Shown here one piece after another: positions 9,147-19,756 of a stretch of 48,077 bases of DNA. Position numbers and translations under genes: made by a program. The notes beneath the pieces are model-generated. The model saw only the letters and a list, made by a program, of their open reading frames with translations, was not told where the DNA came from and made no database searches. Source of the DNA: Ignavibacteriota bacterium (lineage in GTDB: Bacteria; Bacteroidota; Ignavibacteria; Tepidaquicellales; OLB5); the NCBI GenBank assembly GCA_003820375.1, contig RPQH01000027.1:1-48077 (forward strand). Reading direction: 5' to 3'. Position 1 is the first letter of the stretch. Every line of letters starts with the position of its first letter.

Positions 9147-11270
9147 CTGGCTAAAAAGAAACAAATAGACCTAAAATCACAGGTTTTAAACCACTTTGAA
9201 AGCAATCCATCTTCATCTGTAAAATTCAACCTACTTTTCAAAAAATTAAAACTAAATAAAAGCGATAAAGCTTTATTACGTGATGCATTAAGAGACCTGA
9301 CCTCGGATAAACAGCTTGTAAAGAACGGAAAATACTATGAGCTTTTCCAGAAGCAGGAAATGTATGAAGGCAAGGTGGTTCTTGATAAAGAATTGGAGTA
9401 TGCTGTTGAAGTTCAGACTGAAGCCGGATTTGAAAGATTAAAAGTTAAAAAACGTAATCTTCAGACCGCATTAGTCGGGGATTCGGTTGAAGTATCTATT
9501 GTGGAGTATGCAGATAAACAGTACAAGGAAGCAATAGTTGAACGAATTGTTAAACGGGAAAAGCATTTGATAGTCGGTAAGCTGGAGTTCAGTTCCGGAA
9601 GCAGCGATTATGCATTTGTTATACCTGACGATAAAAAATTCAGGAAAGATATTTATGTGCCAAGGAAATTTGTTAAATCAGCAGTAGACGGTGACAAAGT
9701 AGTATGTGAAATCACAAATTGGGAATACCAGGACCTTTCTCCCGAAGGCAAAGTTGTTTCAGTTTTAGGTAAAGCAGGAGATGTGAAAACCGAGTTTAAA
9801 GCTCTTATTAAAAAATATGGCTTAAGCAAAACATTTCCCAAGGCAGTGAGAAATGAAGTTGAGAAAATGGAAGAAGAGGATAAGTATGAAATTGCTGATG
9901 AAGAAATAGAAAAGAGAATGGACCTGAGAGAGAAAACTATTTTTACGATTGATCCTGTAGATGCAAAAGATTTTGATGATGCAGTTTCTTTGGAGTTCAC
10001 AGACAGGGGCAACTACTATCTTGGAGTTCATATAGCCGATGTAAGCCATTATGTAAGAGAAGGAATGGAACTGGATGCTGAAGCCCTTGAACGGGGTACA
10101 AGCGTATATCTCATGAATGATGTAGTACCAATGCTGCCGGAAAAGCTTTCAAATGATGTGTGTTCTCTCAAAGAAGGCGTTGACAGATTAACTTTTTCAG
10201 TTTTTATGGAGATTGATAAAAAAGGGGATATCCTGGATTCCAGGATTTCGAAATCAGTCATTCGAAGTAAAAAAAGGTTTACTTACCAGGAAGTGCAGAA
10301 TATAATTGATAAACAGGAAGGTGAATTCCTGGATGATATAAATAAAATGTATGAGCTTCACGGGATACTAATGGAAAAGAGAAAAGAAGAAGGAAGCCTT
10401 GATTTTGAAACACAGGAAGTTGAAGCTGAAATACACAAAGGGATAATAAAAAATATTAAGCCAAAAGTCCGGTTGGATTCTATGAGGTTGATTGAAGATT
10501 TCATGCTTTCAGCAAATAAAAGCGTGACATTGTTCATTCACAGGATGGATCCTATACCGCCATTTGTTTACAGGATACATGATATACCTGACAGGAATAA
10601 AATGAAGGAGCTTTCTTATTTTGTGAAGCAGTTTGGTATCCATTTAAATCCTGAAAGCAAAGAATCTATACAGGAAATGCTTGAAAAAGTCAGCGGAAGA
10701 CCCGAAGAATATCTTATTAATGAAGTTACTATCCGCTCTATGTCAAAAGCAATTTATTCCGAAGAAAATATTGGTCATTATGGTCTCGGGTTTACACATT
10801 ATACACATTTCACTTCCCCGATAAGAAGATACCCTGACCTGATTGTTCACAGAATTATTTACGATGTTCTGAATAACTTTAATGCAAACAAAGCCGAACA
10901 TTACCGCAGTATTTTACCGGACATCTGCAAGCAATCAACAGATATGGAAATTAATGCAGTACATGCAGAGCGTGAAGCAATTAAGATACTTCAAATACAA
11001 TATCTGGAAAAACATCTCGGTGATGAATTTGATGGAATTATTTCAGGAATATCAGAATACGGAATTTATATTGAGCTTACAGAAACACTGATAGAAGGAA
11101 TGGTAAGGCTGCGTGATTTAAAAGATGATTATTATATACTTGATGAGCGTAATCATCAATTAAAAGGAAGACACAGGGGTAAAACGTATCGTCTGGGTGA
11201 CAGGGTAAGGGTGGTAATACATAAGCTCAATAAAGAAAATAAATGGATAGATTTTCTTATTGCAGAATAA
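9147..11270 (+). CDS. rnr: Ribonuclease R, probable CTG start
   Basis: The exonuclease degrades structured RNA from the 3' end. From the CTG at 9147 it has 707 residues. Residues 1-70 (start LAKKKQIDLK, with Leu read as Met) form the N-terminal helix-turn-helix typical of RNase R. Two cold-shock domains follow, then the RNB catalytic domain with D-P-V-D-A-K-D-F-D-D-A at 269-279 (metal-binding Asp residues), and a C-terminal S1 domain. The first ATG, at 9360, would delete the N-terminal domain and leave 636 residues. The frame between 9147 and 9360 is open and gene-like. It is the last gene of the hldA run and is convergent with a receiver gene 11 bp away. Confidence 0.88.
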   Translation: MAKKKQIDLKSQVLNHFESNPSSSVKFNLLFKKLKLNKSDKALLRDALRDLTSDKQLVKNGKYYELFQKQEMYEGKVVLDKELEYAVEVQTEAGFERLKVKKRNLQTALVGDSVEVSIVEYADKQYKEAIVERIVKREKHLIVGKLEFSSGSSDYAFVIPDDKKFRKDIYVPRKFVKSAVDGDKVVCEITNWEYQDLSPEGKVVSVLGKAGDVKTEFKALIKKYGLSKTFPKAVRNEVEKMEEEDKYEIADEEIEKRMDLREKTIFTIDPVDAKDFDDAVSLEFTDRGNYYLGVHIADVSHYVREGMELDAEALERGTSVYLMNDVVPMLPEKLSNDVCSLKEGVDRLTFSVFMEIDKKGDILDSRISKSVIRSKKRFTYQEVQNIIDKQEGEFLDDINKMYELHGILMEKRKEEGSLDFETQEVEAEIHKGIIKNIKPKVRLDSMRLIEDFMLSANKSVTLFIHRMDPIPPFVYRIHDIPDRNKMKELSYFVKQFGIHLNPESKESIQEMLEKVSGRPEEYLINEVTIRSMSKAIYSEENIGHYGLGFTHYTHFTSPIRRYPDLIVHRIIYDVLNNFNANKAEHYRSILPDICKQSTDMEINAVHAEREAIKILQIQYLEKHLGDEFDGIISGISEYGIYIELTETLIEGMVRLRDLKDDYYILDERNHQLKGRHRGKTYRLGDRVRVVIHKLNKENKWIDFLIAE

Positions 11271-11281
11271 TACACAATAAC

Positions 11282-11677
11282 TTAAACTAAATAATGGCTT
11301 ATTTTTCCGGTGGATGAAAATACCTGACTGACTTTATTTATTAAGTTAGATATATCGAATGGTTTATCAATAAAATCAAATACTCCAAGCTCATAAGCCC
11401 TGCACTTTGTTGTATTATTTCCGAAAGCAGATATCATCAGTGTCTTTAATTCCGGAAAATAATTTTTTGTATTCTCAATTACCTGGATACCGGACATCTT
11501 TCCAAGCTTGTTATCGATTATCATTAAATCATATTTTTTATTTTTTATCTCATTAATCGCTGTATTGCCGTCATAAACTTTGTGTACAGTATATCCTTCA
11601 TTTTTTATTATCTCATAAATGAGATTACAGAGGTCTCTGTCGTCATCGACAATCAGGATTTTTCTCTCGTTTTTCAT
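11282..11677 (-). CDS. Single-domain response regulator (CheY-like)
   Basis: From the ATG at 11677 the product has 131 residues and is one receiver domain. It has the acidic triplet D-D-D at 11-13, phospho-acceptor Asp55 in I-I-D-N-K-L-G, an S/T position in M-I-S-A-F and the conserved Lys in D-F-I-D-K-P-F. Longer starts (11689 or 11770) would add a Lys- and Leu-rich tail that is not part of the fold. No output domain is present, so it may act in a phosphorelay or bind a partner protein. It lies downstream of the sigma-54 activator, separated by a tandem repeat array. Confidence 0.85.
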   Translation of the reverse strand: MKNERKILIVDDDRDLCNLIYEIIKNEGYTVHKVYDGNTAINEIKNKKYDLMIIDNKLGKMSGIQVIENTKNYFPELKTLMISAFGNNTTKCRAYELGVFDFIDKPFDISNLINKVSQVFSSTGKISHYLV

Positions 11678-11850
11678 CAATGGAACCATAGATTTTTTGT
11701 GATATTTTACAAATGTAAACAGCAATAGACGTGCCAGTTTTTTTAGCAAAATTTTGTAATGATTAGGCAAATTTTAAAACAGCTTAAAAATGGATATGGG
11801 ACAAGTGTGAGAAAAAGTCAGCTCATGTGTGGCATTAGGAGAGTATCTAA

Positions 11851-12006
11851 TTGCAGATTGCAATCTGCAATCTCTAATCTGCAATCTCTAACCTGCAATC
11901 TCTAATCTGCAATCTCTATCCTGCAATCTCTAATCTGCAATCTCTAATCTGCAATCTCTAATCTGCAATCTCTAATCTGCAATTTCTAATCTGCAATCTG
12001 CAATCT
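11851..12006. repeat. 14-bp tandem array (two 7-bp half-units) plus 20-bp palindrome
   Basis: From 11867 to 11992 the 14-mer GCAATCTCTAATCT occurs nine times with few changes. It is bounded on both sides by extra 7-mers GCAATCT (11860-11866, 11993-11999, 12000-12006). The unit is itself two related heptamers, GCAATCT and CTAATCT. The left end forms a perfect 20-bp palindrome, TTGCAGATTGCAATCTGCAA (11851-11870). The array ends two bases from the stop codon of the sigma-54 activator, on its 3' side. Confidence 0.95.
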
Positions 12007-12008
12007 GT

Positions 12009-13370
12009 TTACAGCCCCAGGTTTTTTATCTTTCTGTACAATGTCTTCCGGTTCATCTGGAGCAGCTTGGCAGCTTGGATTTTGTTGCCTTCTGTTTGCT
12101 CCAATGCTTTCTTTATCAATTCTCTTTCTACCTGTTTAGTTGCTCCGTGCAATGAATTTTCATCTTCAGATACATCAATATTATTTGTATCCTGATTTGG
12201 AACTTTAATTGATAAAGAATCAGGGCATATTAATTCTGTTTCGGATAATAGAACAGCTCTTTTAATTACATTCTTCAGCTCGCGTACATTACCCGGCCAA
12301 TTATAGTTTAACATAATTTTGGATGCTTCGGGTGAAAATCCTTTTGCATTCTTATTTAACTCACCGTTAGCTTTATCCATGAAATACTTTGCAAGAATAG
12401 GGATGTCATCCTTTCTGTCTTTCAGCAGGGGAATATCAATATGAAATTCATTTAACCTGTAATACAGGTCACTGCGGAAATTCCCTTCGTTCACAGCGTC
12501 AGATAATTTAATATTAGCCGCGGCAATTATTCTTACATCAACATCTATTATTTTTTTTCCGCCCAATCTTTGTATTTTGCGTTCTTCAATTACTCTTAAC
12601 AGTTTCATCTGGTTTGCTTCTGTCAAATTCGTAAGCTCATCAAGAAATAATGTACCTCCATGTGCCTGTTCAAATTTCCCCGTCTTTGGTGCATCAGCTC
12701 CCGTGAAAGCTCCTTTTTCATGCCCGAAGAACTCACTCTCAACCAGTGTATCGGGTATAGCGCCGCAATCAATTGCTACAAGCTGTTTATCGCTTCTTTC
12801 GCTTAATTTGTGAATAAGATTACAAATCACTTCTTTGCCTGTCCCGCTTTCACCCTGTATCATAACAGTCATTGTTGTTGGAGCAATTATCTGTACCTGC
12901 TTTAGCACTTGTTTAAACTCCGGGCTTTGCCCGATAACTTCATCCAGTAATTTTTTCTCGTTAAGCTGCTTCCTCAATGATTGAACTTCTTTGCTCAGGC
13001 TGCTGGTATTAAGAGCTTTTTTTATTATTATAATAAGCTCTTCATTATCAAAAGGTTTTGTAATGTAATCAAAAGCACCAAGCTTCATTGCTTTTACTGC
13101 TCCTCTTACTTCTCCAAATGCAGTAAGCATAATAACAATTATGTTATTATCTATCTTTTTAATTTCTTCCAGAATTGTCATACCATCCATGCCCGGCAGC
13201 CGCATATCAAGAAGCACAAGGTCCGGAGATTTTTCTTTTACAATTCTGATTGCGGTCTTGCCTTCTCCTGCTGTCAGTACATTGTAATTTTCCGATTGAA
13301 CTATGTTTGATAAATTAAACCGGAGGTCTTCATTATCATCTACAATTAAGATAGTTTCAGTATTACTCAT
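12009..13370 (-). CDS. NtrC-family sigma-54-dependent response regulator
   Basis: The 453-residue protein has three standard parts. A receiver domain carries phospho-acceptor Asp55 (L-L-D-M-R-L-P-G). An AAA+ domain has Walker A G-E-S-G-T-G-K-E (173-180) and the sigma-54 contact loop G-A-F-T-G-A (220-225). A C-terminal Fis-type helix-turn-helix ends in N-R-K-T-L-Y-R-K-I. It would activate RpoN promoters when phosphorylated. Its ATG overlaps the stop codon of the upstream kinase gene by one base (TAATG), which points to translational coupling and to that kinase as its partner. The regulated genes cannot be named. A tandem repeat array begins two bases after its stop. Confidence 0.93.
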   Translation of the reverse strand: MSNTETILIVDDNEDLRFNLSNIVQSENYNVLTAGEGKTAIRIVKEKSPDLVLLDMRLPGMDGMTILEEIKKIDNNIIVIMLTAFGEVRGAVKAMKLGAFDYITKPFDNEELIIIIKKALNTSSLSKEVQSLRKQLNEKKLLDEVIGQSPEFKQVLKQVQIIAPTTMTVMIQGESGTGKEVICNLIHKLSERSDKQLVAIDCGAIPDTLVESEFFGHEKGAFTGADAPKTGKFEQAHGGTLFLDELTNLTEANQMKLLRVIEERKIQRLGGKKIIDVDVRIIAAANIKLSDAVNEGNFRSDLYYRLNEFHIDIPLLKDRKDDIPILAKYFMDKANGELNKNAKGFSPEASKIMLNYNWPGNVRELKNVIKRAVLLSETELICPDSLSIKVPNQDTNNIDVSEDENSLHGATKQVERELIKKALEQTEGNKIQAAKLLQMNRKTLYRKIKNLGL

Positions 13371-14857
13371 TAATTTAATCGAATATTATTTTTAATAGGT
13401 AGTTTTACACTAATTTTAGTACCTTTTTGAAGCTTGCTGTCTATTGAAACCTCACCTGAATGTGCAGAAATAATATGGTAAGCTAAGCTTAATCCTAAAC
13501 CTGTTCCTTCATCTTTTGTTGTAAAGAACGGTTCAAATATTTTATCCTGGTCTTCCTGTTTAATTCCATATCCTGTATCAATAAAATCGATTAATACATT
13601 TTTATCTTGGCGGCTTGTTTTTATAGTAAGTGTTCCGCCTTCAGTCATTGCTTCAATCGCATTTGAAACGAAGTTCATAAAAGCTTCTTCAAGTTTTTTC
13701 TCATTTATCCTGATAGCGGGAATATCTTCGCTTATTTCTTTGTGTAAATTAATATTGTGTTTCATGCATCTTGGCTTTACAAGCTCGCATATCCTATCAA
13801 TGACATTTTCAATTCTGCCTTCATTCAGCAGAATTTCTCTTGGAGAAGCAAAATCCAAAAGTTCTTTTATTATCCTGTTTGCAGTATCGGCATTTCTCAA
13901 AATTACATCGAAATGCTTCTTCATATGTTCATCAAAGTTAAATTTGGTCATACAGAACTGTGCCGATGCACTTATATTTGCAAGAGGATTTCTGATTTCG
14001 TGAGCTATACCGGCAGAAAATCTTCCAAGTGCAGCCAGCTTCTCATTCTGAATAAGAGCTTGCTGTGTTTTCTTTAGTTCCGAATAGGCATTCTTTAATT
14101 CTTCTTCACTGTGTTTTCTTGCCGTTACATCGCGGAAAATTATTTGTGCAGCTGTTTTTCCTTCAAATGGGAAAGGTACCATTGCTACTTCAACGTCAAT
14201 TTTATTCCCGTCTGTCTTTATAAATTGACCATCTATAAATGGCAGCGGGAGGTTATTTTCATATATGAATCTAAATTTCTGTTTGGTAACTTCATGTCTC
14301 TCAACCGGAATAAGCTCCATTATATTTTTGCCTAATAGATATGTTTCAGTATTTTCACCTATAAGCTTTACGGCAGCAGGATTTACAAAAACTAATTTAC
14401 CGTTATGTTCAACAGCAATTCCATCCGGAGAATATTCAACCAGCCTGCGGTACCGCTCTTCGCTGTCAAGCAGCTTGGCTTCCATCCTATGTTTGTAAAT
14501 AGCCATTTCGATTGTGGTATGAAGATCTCTTTCTTCGAATGGTTTCAGAATGTACCCGAGCGGCTCGGTAATTTTTGCTCTTTCTATTGTATCGTCATCT
14601 TCATATGCTGTGAGGTAAATGACAGGAATTCTTTGCTCGGTGCGGATTCTGCGGACTGTTTCTATGCCATCAATATCACCTTTTAAAACAATATCCATTA
14701 ATATAATATCCGGCCTGATTTCACGGGCTTTCTTTATGGCTTCTTCTCCATTTGATGCTATGGCGGGTACATCATAACCTAACAGCTTTAATGTATTTTG
14801 TATATCCCTGGCAACAATACGTTCGTCTTCAACAACAAGGATTTTTACTTTAGTCAA
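13370..14857 (-). CDS. Receiver-PAS-histidine kinase
   Basis: The order of domains in this 495-residue protein is inverted compared with classical hybrid kinases. A receiver domain (1-120, Asp55 in L-M-D-I-V-L-K-G) comes first, then a PAS domain (about 130-250), then a HisKA dimerisation domain with His286 in A-H-E-I-R-N-P, and an HATPase domain with an N box (F-V-S-N-A-I-E-A) and G boxes (D-T-G-Y-G-I, G-T-G-L-G-L-S). No membrane helix is seen, so it is cytoplasmic. It is translationally coupled to the sigma-54 activator. The N-terminal receiver suggests it takes phosphate or control from another kinase, possibly the multi-PAS kinase just upstream. Confidence 0.9.
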   Translation of the reverse strand: MTKVKILVVEDERIVARDIQNTLKLLGYDVPAIASNGEEAIKKAREIRPDIILMDIVLKGDIDGIETVRRIRTEQRIPVIYLTAYEDDDTIERAKITEPLGYILKPFEERDLHTTIEMAIYKHRMEAKLLDSEERYRRLVEYSPDGIAVEHNGKLVFVNPAAVKLIGENTETYLLGKNIMELIPVERHEVTKQKFRFIYENNLPLPFIDGQFIKTDGNKIDVEVAMVPFPFEGKTAAQIIFRDVTARKHSEEELKNAYSELKKTQQALIQNEKLAALGRFSAGIAHEIRNPLANISASAQFCMTKFNFDEHMKKHFDVILRNADTANRIIKELLDFASPREILLNEGRIENVIDRICELVKPRCMKHNINLHKEISEDIPAIRINEKKLEEAFMNFVSNAIEAMTEGGTLTIKTSRQDKNVLIDFIDTGYGIKQEDQDKIFEPFFTTKDEGTGLGLSLAYHIISAHSGEVSIDSKLQKGTKISVKLPIKNNIRLN

Positions 14858-15059
14858 TTGCCCTCTGTTCCGAATATTTTTATGAATAACATTATGTTAA
14901 ATATAAACTACTGTAAACATATGAAAAAGGCAAATTTATAACGTTTTACGGTATTTTTAGAATAAGTAAACTGTTGATATTTATGGAGTTGTATATCTGG
15001 CATGCTTAAGTCCGATTTATTTTGAACTAAATTATTGTCGTTGATATATTTTCAATACG

Positions 15060-18000
15060 CTACACTCTTTTGCGGTAGTCCGGTTTTGAAAATATAATAT
15101 TAAATTCTGTACCTTTTTTATTTGTAACTTGAATTCTGCCGTCAAGCTGTTCGGTCAGGGTAACCACTAACTGCATGCCTAATGAAGTTGTGTTTTTGTA
15201 ATCGAATTCAGGAGGGAATCCAATTCCGTCATCTTTTACGATAAGTTTATACATATTATCTGAATCCAGGTGCATGCTAATTGTAATATTACCGGTTCTC
15301 TCAAATGGAAATGCATGCTTTAATGAGTTTGATACCAGTTCATTAATAATTAATCCGCATGGAATGGCAGTATCAATTTCCAGGAACACATCTTCCGCCT
15401 GTATACCGAAGCTGATGCGTTTATCATTGATTCCATATGCATTTATTAAATTATTGGTTAGCTTCTCTAAATAATCTCCAAAATTAATTTGGCTAAGATC
15501 AGTAGACCTGTATAACTGCTGGTGGATTAAAGCCATTGATTTCACACGGTTCTGGCTAATTGTAAAATATTCATATGATATTGGGTCTTTAACATAGCTG
15601 GATTGCAGTTTCAATAAGCTGGAAATTATTTGAAGATTGTTTTTTACTCTGTGATGTATCTCTCTTAACATCACCTCTTTTTCTTTCAATGAGCTTAGTA
15701 ACTTTTCGTCTTTTATTTTCTGTTCTGTAATATCTTCTTTCACAGCCAGGAAATGTGTAGTTTTTCCGCTTTCATCTTTGATTGGAGAAATTGATGCCGA
15801 TTCCCAGAACAGCTCCCCGTTCTTTCGTTTGTTATTGAACACACCTTTCCATTCATTGCCGGCTGATATAGTATCCCACATTTTTTTATAGTCTTCATCT
15901 TTTGTATATCCCGATTTTAAGATACGGGGATTCTTTCCTTTGACTTCTTCTGCTTCATAACCTGAAACTTTTGTGAAGCTGGGATTTACATATTCAATAT
16001 TTCCTTTCAGATCGGTAATTATTATGGAAGCAGGGCTTTGCTGAACACCCTGGAATAATTTTCTGAGCTGTGCTTCAGCTTGTTTCCTTTCGGTAATATC
16101 TACCGTAATGACAACAACTCTATCGACATTTCCCTGTTTATCCTTTATAGCATAAAAATAGTTTGATATCCATTTGGTTTTCTTAGACCTGTTTGTTATT
16201 ATTTTTAACTGCGGAATATATAAATTACCGCCTTCTGAATAAATCTTTTTCAAATCATTATGCCATTGTGATATATATTCATCTCTTTCATCAAAATGCA
16301 GTTCTTTTCTTTCTTTATTCATATCAAATTCAACATCTTCATCGTTTTTTTCAAGTATTCTTTTCCACGCAGAATTACAGGTTAAAAGCCGTCCGGTACG
16401 GGATCGCACGGATATACCCAGCGGAGAGTTCTCATTTATAGCCCTGTTGAATTCTTCGCTTAATCCAAGTGCTATTTCTGATTCTTTTCTGCCGGTAATG
16501 TTTTCATATATACTTACTATCTGGTCAGGTAAGCCATTAGCATCTCTCCGGAATACACCATTTACTTTTCTTATCCAATTCCATTTCCCTGAAGCATCTT
16601 TTATCCTGTATTCAACGGAATAACTTTCCCCATCGCTCAAATGTTGTGTATTCCCGTATTCTTCTTCAAGGATTTTCAGGTCATCTTTATGAATCAGGTC
16701 TATCCTCCTAAATCCCGCTGTTTTATTCTTATATTGATTAATAAAATTTTCATCATATCCCAGAGATTCAAGAAGTGATTTATTTTTATATATATTCTTT
16801 TCAGTCTTTAAATCGAAAACTGTAATAATAGTGGGAGAATTAAATGTAATTTTTTCAAGAAGCAGCTTGGTTTCTTTTAATGCTTTTTCAGATAGTTTCC
16901 TTTCAGTGATATCTCTTACGATTTTCTGTATGTAAGGAGTACCTCCAAGCTCTATTTTGTTTAAGCTAACGTCAACGTCAAATGGGGTTCCATCAAATTT
17001 GATATATTTCCATTCATAAAATTGTTCTTCGCCTTTGTATGCTTTTTCTATTACTACGGATGTTTTATCTTTAGAGATGCTTCCATCAGGCTGCAATCCC
17101 GGTGAAAAATCAGCGGGTGTTTTTCCCAAAATATCCTCCCGTTCACAACCAAACATTTTTAATGCTTTAGAATTGCAGTCAATAAATACCGTATCTTTTA
17201 ATAAAAATATTGCATCATTAGCAGATTCAAAAAGTGTTTTATGTTTTAGCTCACTTTCACGTAAGAAATTAAGTACTTTTTTCTTTTCTGTTATATCGTG
17301 AACAATCACCTGTATTGCATGATAACCTTTTATTTCCAGAGGTAAAGCTGATACCTCAGCATCTATTACGGTGCCGTCTAAACAAATAAGCTTTTCTTCT
17401 ATGGTAGGTACTTTTGTCTTTTTCTCATTTATTTCCTTCATTCTGCTAAGAGCTATATCCATAGAATCCGGATGCAGGAATTTAACAATTTCTTCACCAA
17501 GCAGGTCTTCAGCCCTATCAGCTTTAAATAACGATGCTGCTGCTTCATTTGCAAAAATAATTTTTCCTTCATAATGCACCAGTATTGCTTCAGGAGATGT
17601 CTCTATAAGAATTCTATATCTTTCTTCAGAATCTTTCATCTTTTCCTCTGCAAGCTTTGCTTCTGTTATATCTTTAGCGAAAATTATTACTTTGTTTATT
17701 TTTCCTGAAGCATCAAAGACCGGATAAATTGTAGTATCGAAATGAAACCCATCTCTTGTATCCTGGAGTTTAACAGGTAGTTTGGTTTTTACTACTTTCT
17801 TTGCCTGCTCTCTTCTGTTTTTTGCAATCTCCGCGGGGAAAAAATCATATATATTTTTCCCGATTAGTTCTTCCTTAGTTTTGCCAATTCGTATGGCTGC
17901 GGTGTCATTTAATGAAAGCAGTACTCCATTAGTATCATGCATTAAAATACTTTCGGAAATAGTATTTAAAAGTGCCCTGGAAGTCTCTTCACTCTCAAGT

Positions 18001-19637
18001 AATGCTTTGAAATAAGCTTTCTTTTCAGTTACATCTCTTATAATACTTAAAAAGCCCTGTATCTTATTTTCTTCTCTTATTATAGTAGTATTTGCTTCAA
18101 TTATTGCTATTGAACGGTCTTTTCTTTTTACTTCTATCTCAATAGAATTAAATCCTTTACTTTCGGGGTCATGAATTCCTACACTTTTTAATGTGATTTC
18201 TTTAAACCTTTTTGTAATTTGTGAAAAGACCTTTCCTGGCAGCAAATTAAGAGTAAAGAAGTTTTTACCGACCAGGTCTTCACGTTTATATCCAAGTATC
18301 TGTTCTATCTTTTTATTTACTTCAAGTATCTTGCCGTATTTATCAACATAAGTAATTATATCATTTGCATTTTCAAAAATACTCCTGAACTTTGCTTCAT
18401 TCTCTTTAAGCATAAGTTCGTACCTTTTCCTCTCGGATATATCTATTATTGTTCCGAAAATTCTAATGACTTTACCTGATTTATCACATACCGGGTATCC
18501 GATACTATTAATGTATTTTATACTCTTTTTCTTATAAATTATTCTGTATTCATAATTGAATGGTTTGTTTTCTTTAATGGAATCAGGTATTGCAGCTTTA
18601 ACAAGATGTACATCATCTGTATGAATAACACTGTGGTATTCTTCCTGTGAAGGGACCTCCGTCAGATGTTCAAATCCTGTTATTTTAAATGTTTCGGATG
18701 ACCATGTATATTTTCCTGTAGAAACTTCATATTCAAAATGACCGAGCTTAGCAAGCTTTTGTGCTTCAAGCAGTGAAGATTCACTTTTCTTTAATTTTTC
18801 TTCTGCGCTTTTTCTGTCATTAATGTTTTCGAATATGCTTACAAGCTGTGAAGGATAACCGTTTTCATCTCTTGAAAAAATGCTGTATACTCTTCTTATC
18901 CATTGCCAGTTATTATCTTTATCAAGTATTCTGAATTCCATCTCATAGTTTTGACCATCTTTTATAGAATTAAGGTTTTCATAAAACTGTTCAACTTGCA
19001 GCAGGTCATCAGGATGTATTGTATGTAAAATATTATCAGACGGAAGTTTTAGTATTTCTTCAACTTCAATTTTTGAATAACCTAACGTAAAAAGAAGTGA
19101 GCGGTTCTGGTAAATATTCTGTTCGGACTTTATATCAAATACAGAAATAATTGCAGGAGATGTTTTAGTTATCTTTTCCAGGAGCTGTTTTGTTTTTATA
19201 AGCTCATTTTCGGAATGCTTGGTCTCTGTAATATCATTAATATAAATGCGTATTGTCTTTATTTTTGAAGTAAGATAAATAAGCTCTTCAAATATGCATC
19301 CGTTTATTTTCTTTTCTCTTTTATAAACATTGTCTTTTCCATTGCATAGTTCCTGTATCATTGAATCTATATCATCAGGAAGAAATAAGTAAAGGTCTTG
19401 TGCAGAATCTAATTTTTTGAATATTTCGAATGAGGCTTCATTACAATAGGTTATGGTTTTAGCTTCATCAATTTCTATAATGGGATTTGGATTAAGCTCT
19501 GGGAATGAAGCAAGATGGTTAAGACGGCTTTGTTCATAATCTCTATCCTTTATAATCTTCTCATAAAAATATAGTTTATCTTTTAGTTCGTCTAATTCTT
19601 CCTGTATTTGTTTTTTTGTCTTTTTCGCAGATCCCAT
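15060..19637 (-). CDS. Giant multi-PAS sensor kinase of the HisKA_2 type
   Basis: The protein has 1525 residues, no signal peptide and no membrane helix. After a short N-terminal coiled coil it has about ten PAS/PAC units in series, each ending in a D-I-T-E-R-K-type motif, with several PAS_3-like units (W-x-W-I-R-K/R). The C-terminal 210 residues form a HisKA_2 domain with the phosphorylatable His in [10 protein letters not shown] (near 1325) and an HATPase with [11 protein letters not shown] and D-D-G-I-G-F. PAS units 2 and 8 are closely alike, which suggests internal duplication. The ligands and cofactors of the PAS units are unknown. It lies 200 bp upstream of the receiver-PAS-kinase, on the same strand. 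Confidence 0.9.
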   Translation of the reverse strand: MGSAKKTKKQIQEELDELKDKLYFYEKIIKDRDYEQSRLNHLASFPELNPNPIIEIDEAKTITYCNEASFEIFKKLDSAQDLYLFLPDDIDSMIQELCNGKDNVYKREKKINGCIFEELIYLTSKIKTIRIYINDITETKHSENELIKTKQLLEKITKTSPAIISVFDIKSEQNIYQNRSLLFTLGYSKIEVEEILKLPSDNILHTIHPDDLLQVEQFYENLNSIKDGQNYEMEFRILDKDNNWQWIRRVYSIFSRDENGYPSQLVSIFENINDRKSAEEKLKKSESSLLEAQKLAKLGHFEYEVSTGKYTWSSETFKITGFEHLTEVPSQEEYHSVIHTDDVHLVKAAIPDSIKENKPFNYEYRIIYKKKSIKYINSIGYPVCDKSGKVIRIFGTIIDISERKRYELMLKENEAKFRSIFENANDIITYVDKYGKILEVNKKIEQILGYKREDLVGKNFFTLNLLPGKVFSQITKRFKEITLKSVGIHDPESKGFNSIEIEVKRKDRSIAIIEANTTIIREENKIQGFLSIIRDVTEKKAYFKALLESEETSRALLNTISESILMHDTNGVLLSLNDTAAIRIGKTKEELIGKNIYDFFPAEIAKNRREQAKKVVKTKLPVKLQDTRDGFHFDTTIYPVFDASGKINKVIIFAKDITEAKLAEEKMKDSEERYRILIETSPEAILVHYEGKIIFANEAAASLFKADRAEDLLGEEIVKFLHPDSMDIALSRMKEINEKKTKVPTIEEKLICLDGTVIDAEVSALPLEIKGYHAIQVIVHDITEKKKVLNFLRESELKHKTLFESANDAIFLLKDTVFIDCNSKALKMFGCEREDILGKTPADFSPGLQPDGSISKDKTSVVIEKAYKGEEQFYEWKYIKFDGTPFDVDVSLNKIELGGTPYIQKIVRDITERKLSEKALKETKLLLEKITFNSPTIITVFDLKTEKNIYKNKSLLESLGYDENFINQYKNKTAGFRRIDLIHKDDLKILEEEYGNTQHLSDGESYSVEYRIKDASGKWNWIRKVNGVFRRDANGLPDQIVSIYENITGRKESEIALGLSEEFNRAINENSPLGISVRSRTGRLLTCNSAWKRILEKNDEDVEFDMNKERKELHFDERDEYISQWHNDLKKIYSEGGNLYIPQLKIITNRSKKTKWISNYFYAIKDKQGNVDRVVVITVDITERKQAEAQLRKLFQGVQQSPASIIITDLKGNIEYVNPSFTKVSGYEAEEVKGKNPRILKSGYTKDEDYKKMWDTISAGNEWKGVFNNKRKNGELFWESASISPIKDESGKTTHFLAVKEDITEQKIKDEKLLSSLKEKEVMLREIHHRVKNNLQIISSLLKLQSSYVKDPISYEYFTISQNRVKSMALIHQQLYRSTDLSQINFGDYLEKLTNNLINAYGINDKRISFGIQAEDVFLEIDTAIPCGLIINELVSNSLKHAFPFERTGNITISMHLDSDNMYKLIVKDDGIGFPPEFDYKNTTSLGMQLVVTLTEQLDGRIQVTNKKGTEFNIIFSKPDYRKRV

Positions 19638-19756
19638 ATTTTGTAATGAATAATAGACGCCAACAAATGCGGCATGGCTTTTAATTATTACGAATTTAAT
19701 TTATGTATATAATCTATCCTATGATAAATGTCATATTATACAACAACATTTATTGC

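Noticed and set aside
11851..12006. CRISPR array
   Set aside because: The units are adjacent 7- or 14-mers without unique spacers, and no cas genes are near.
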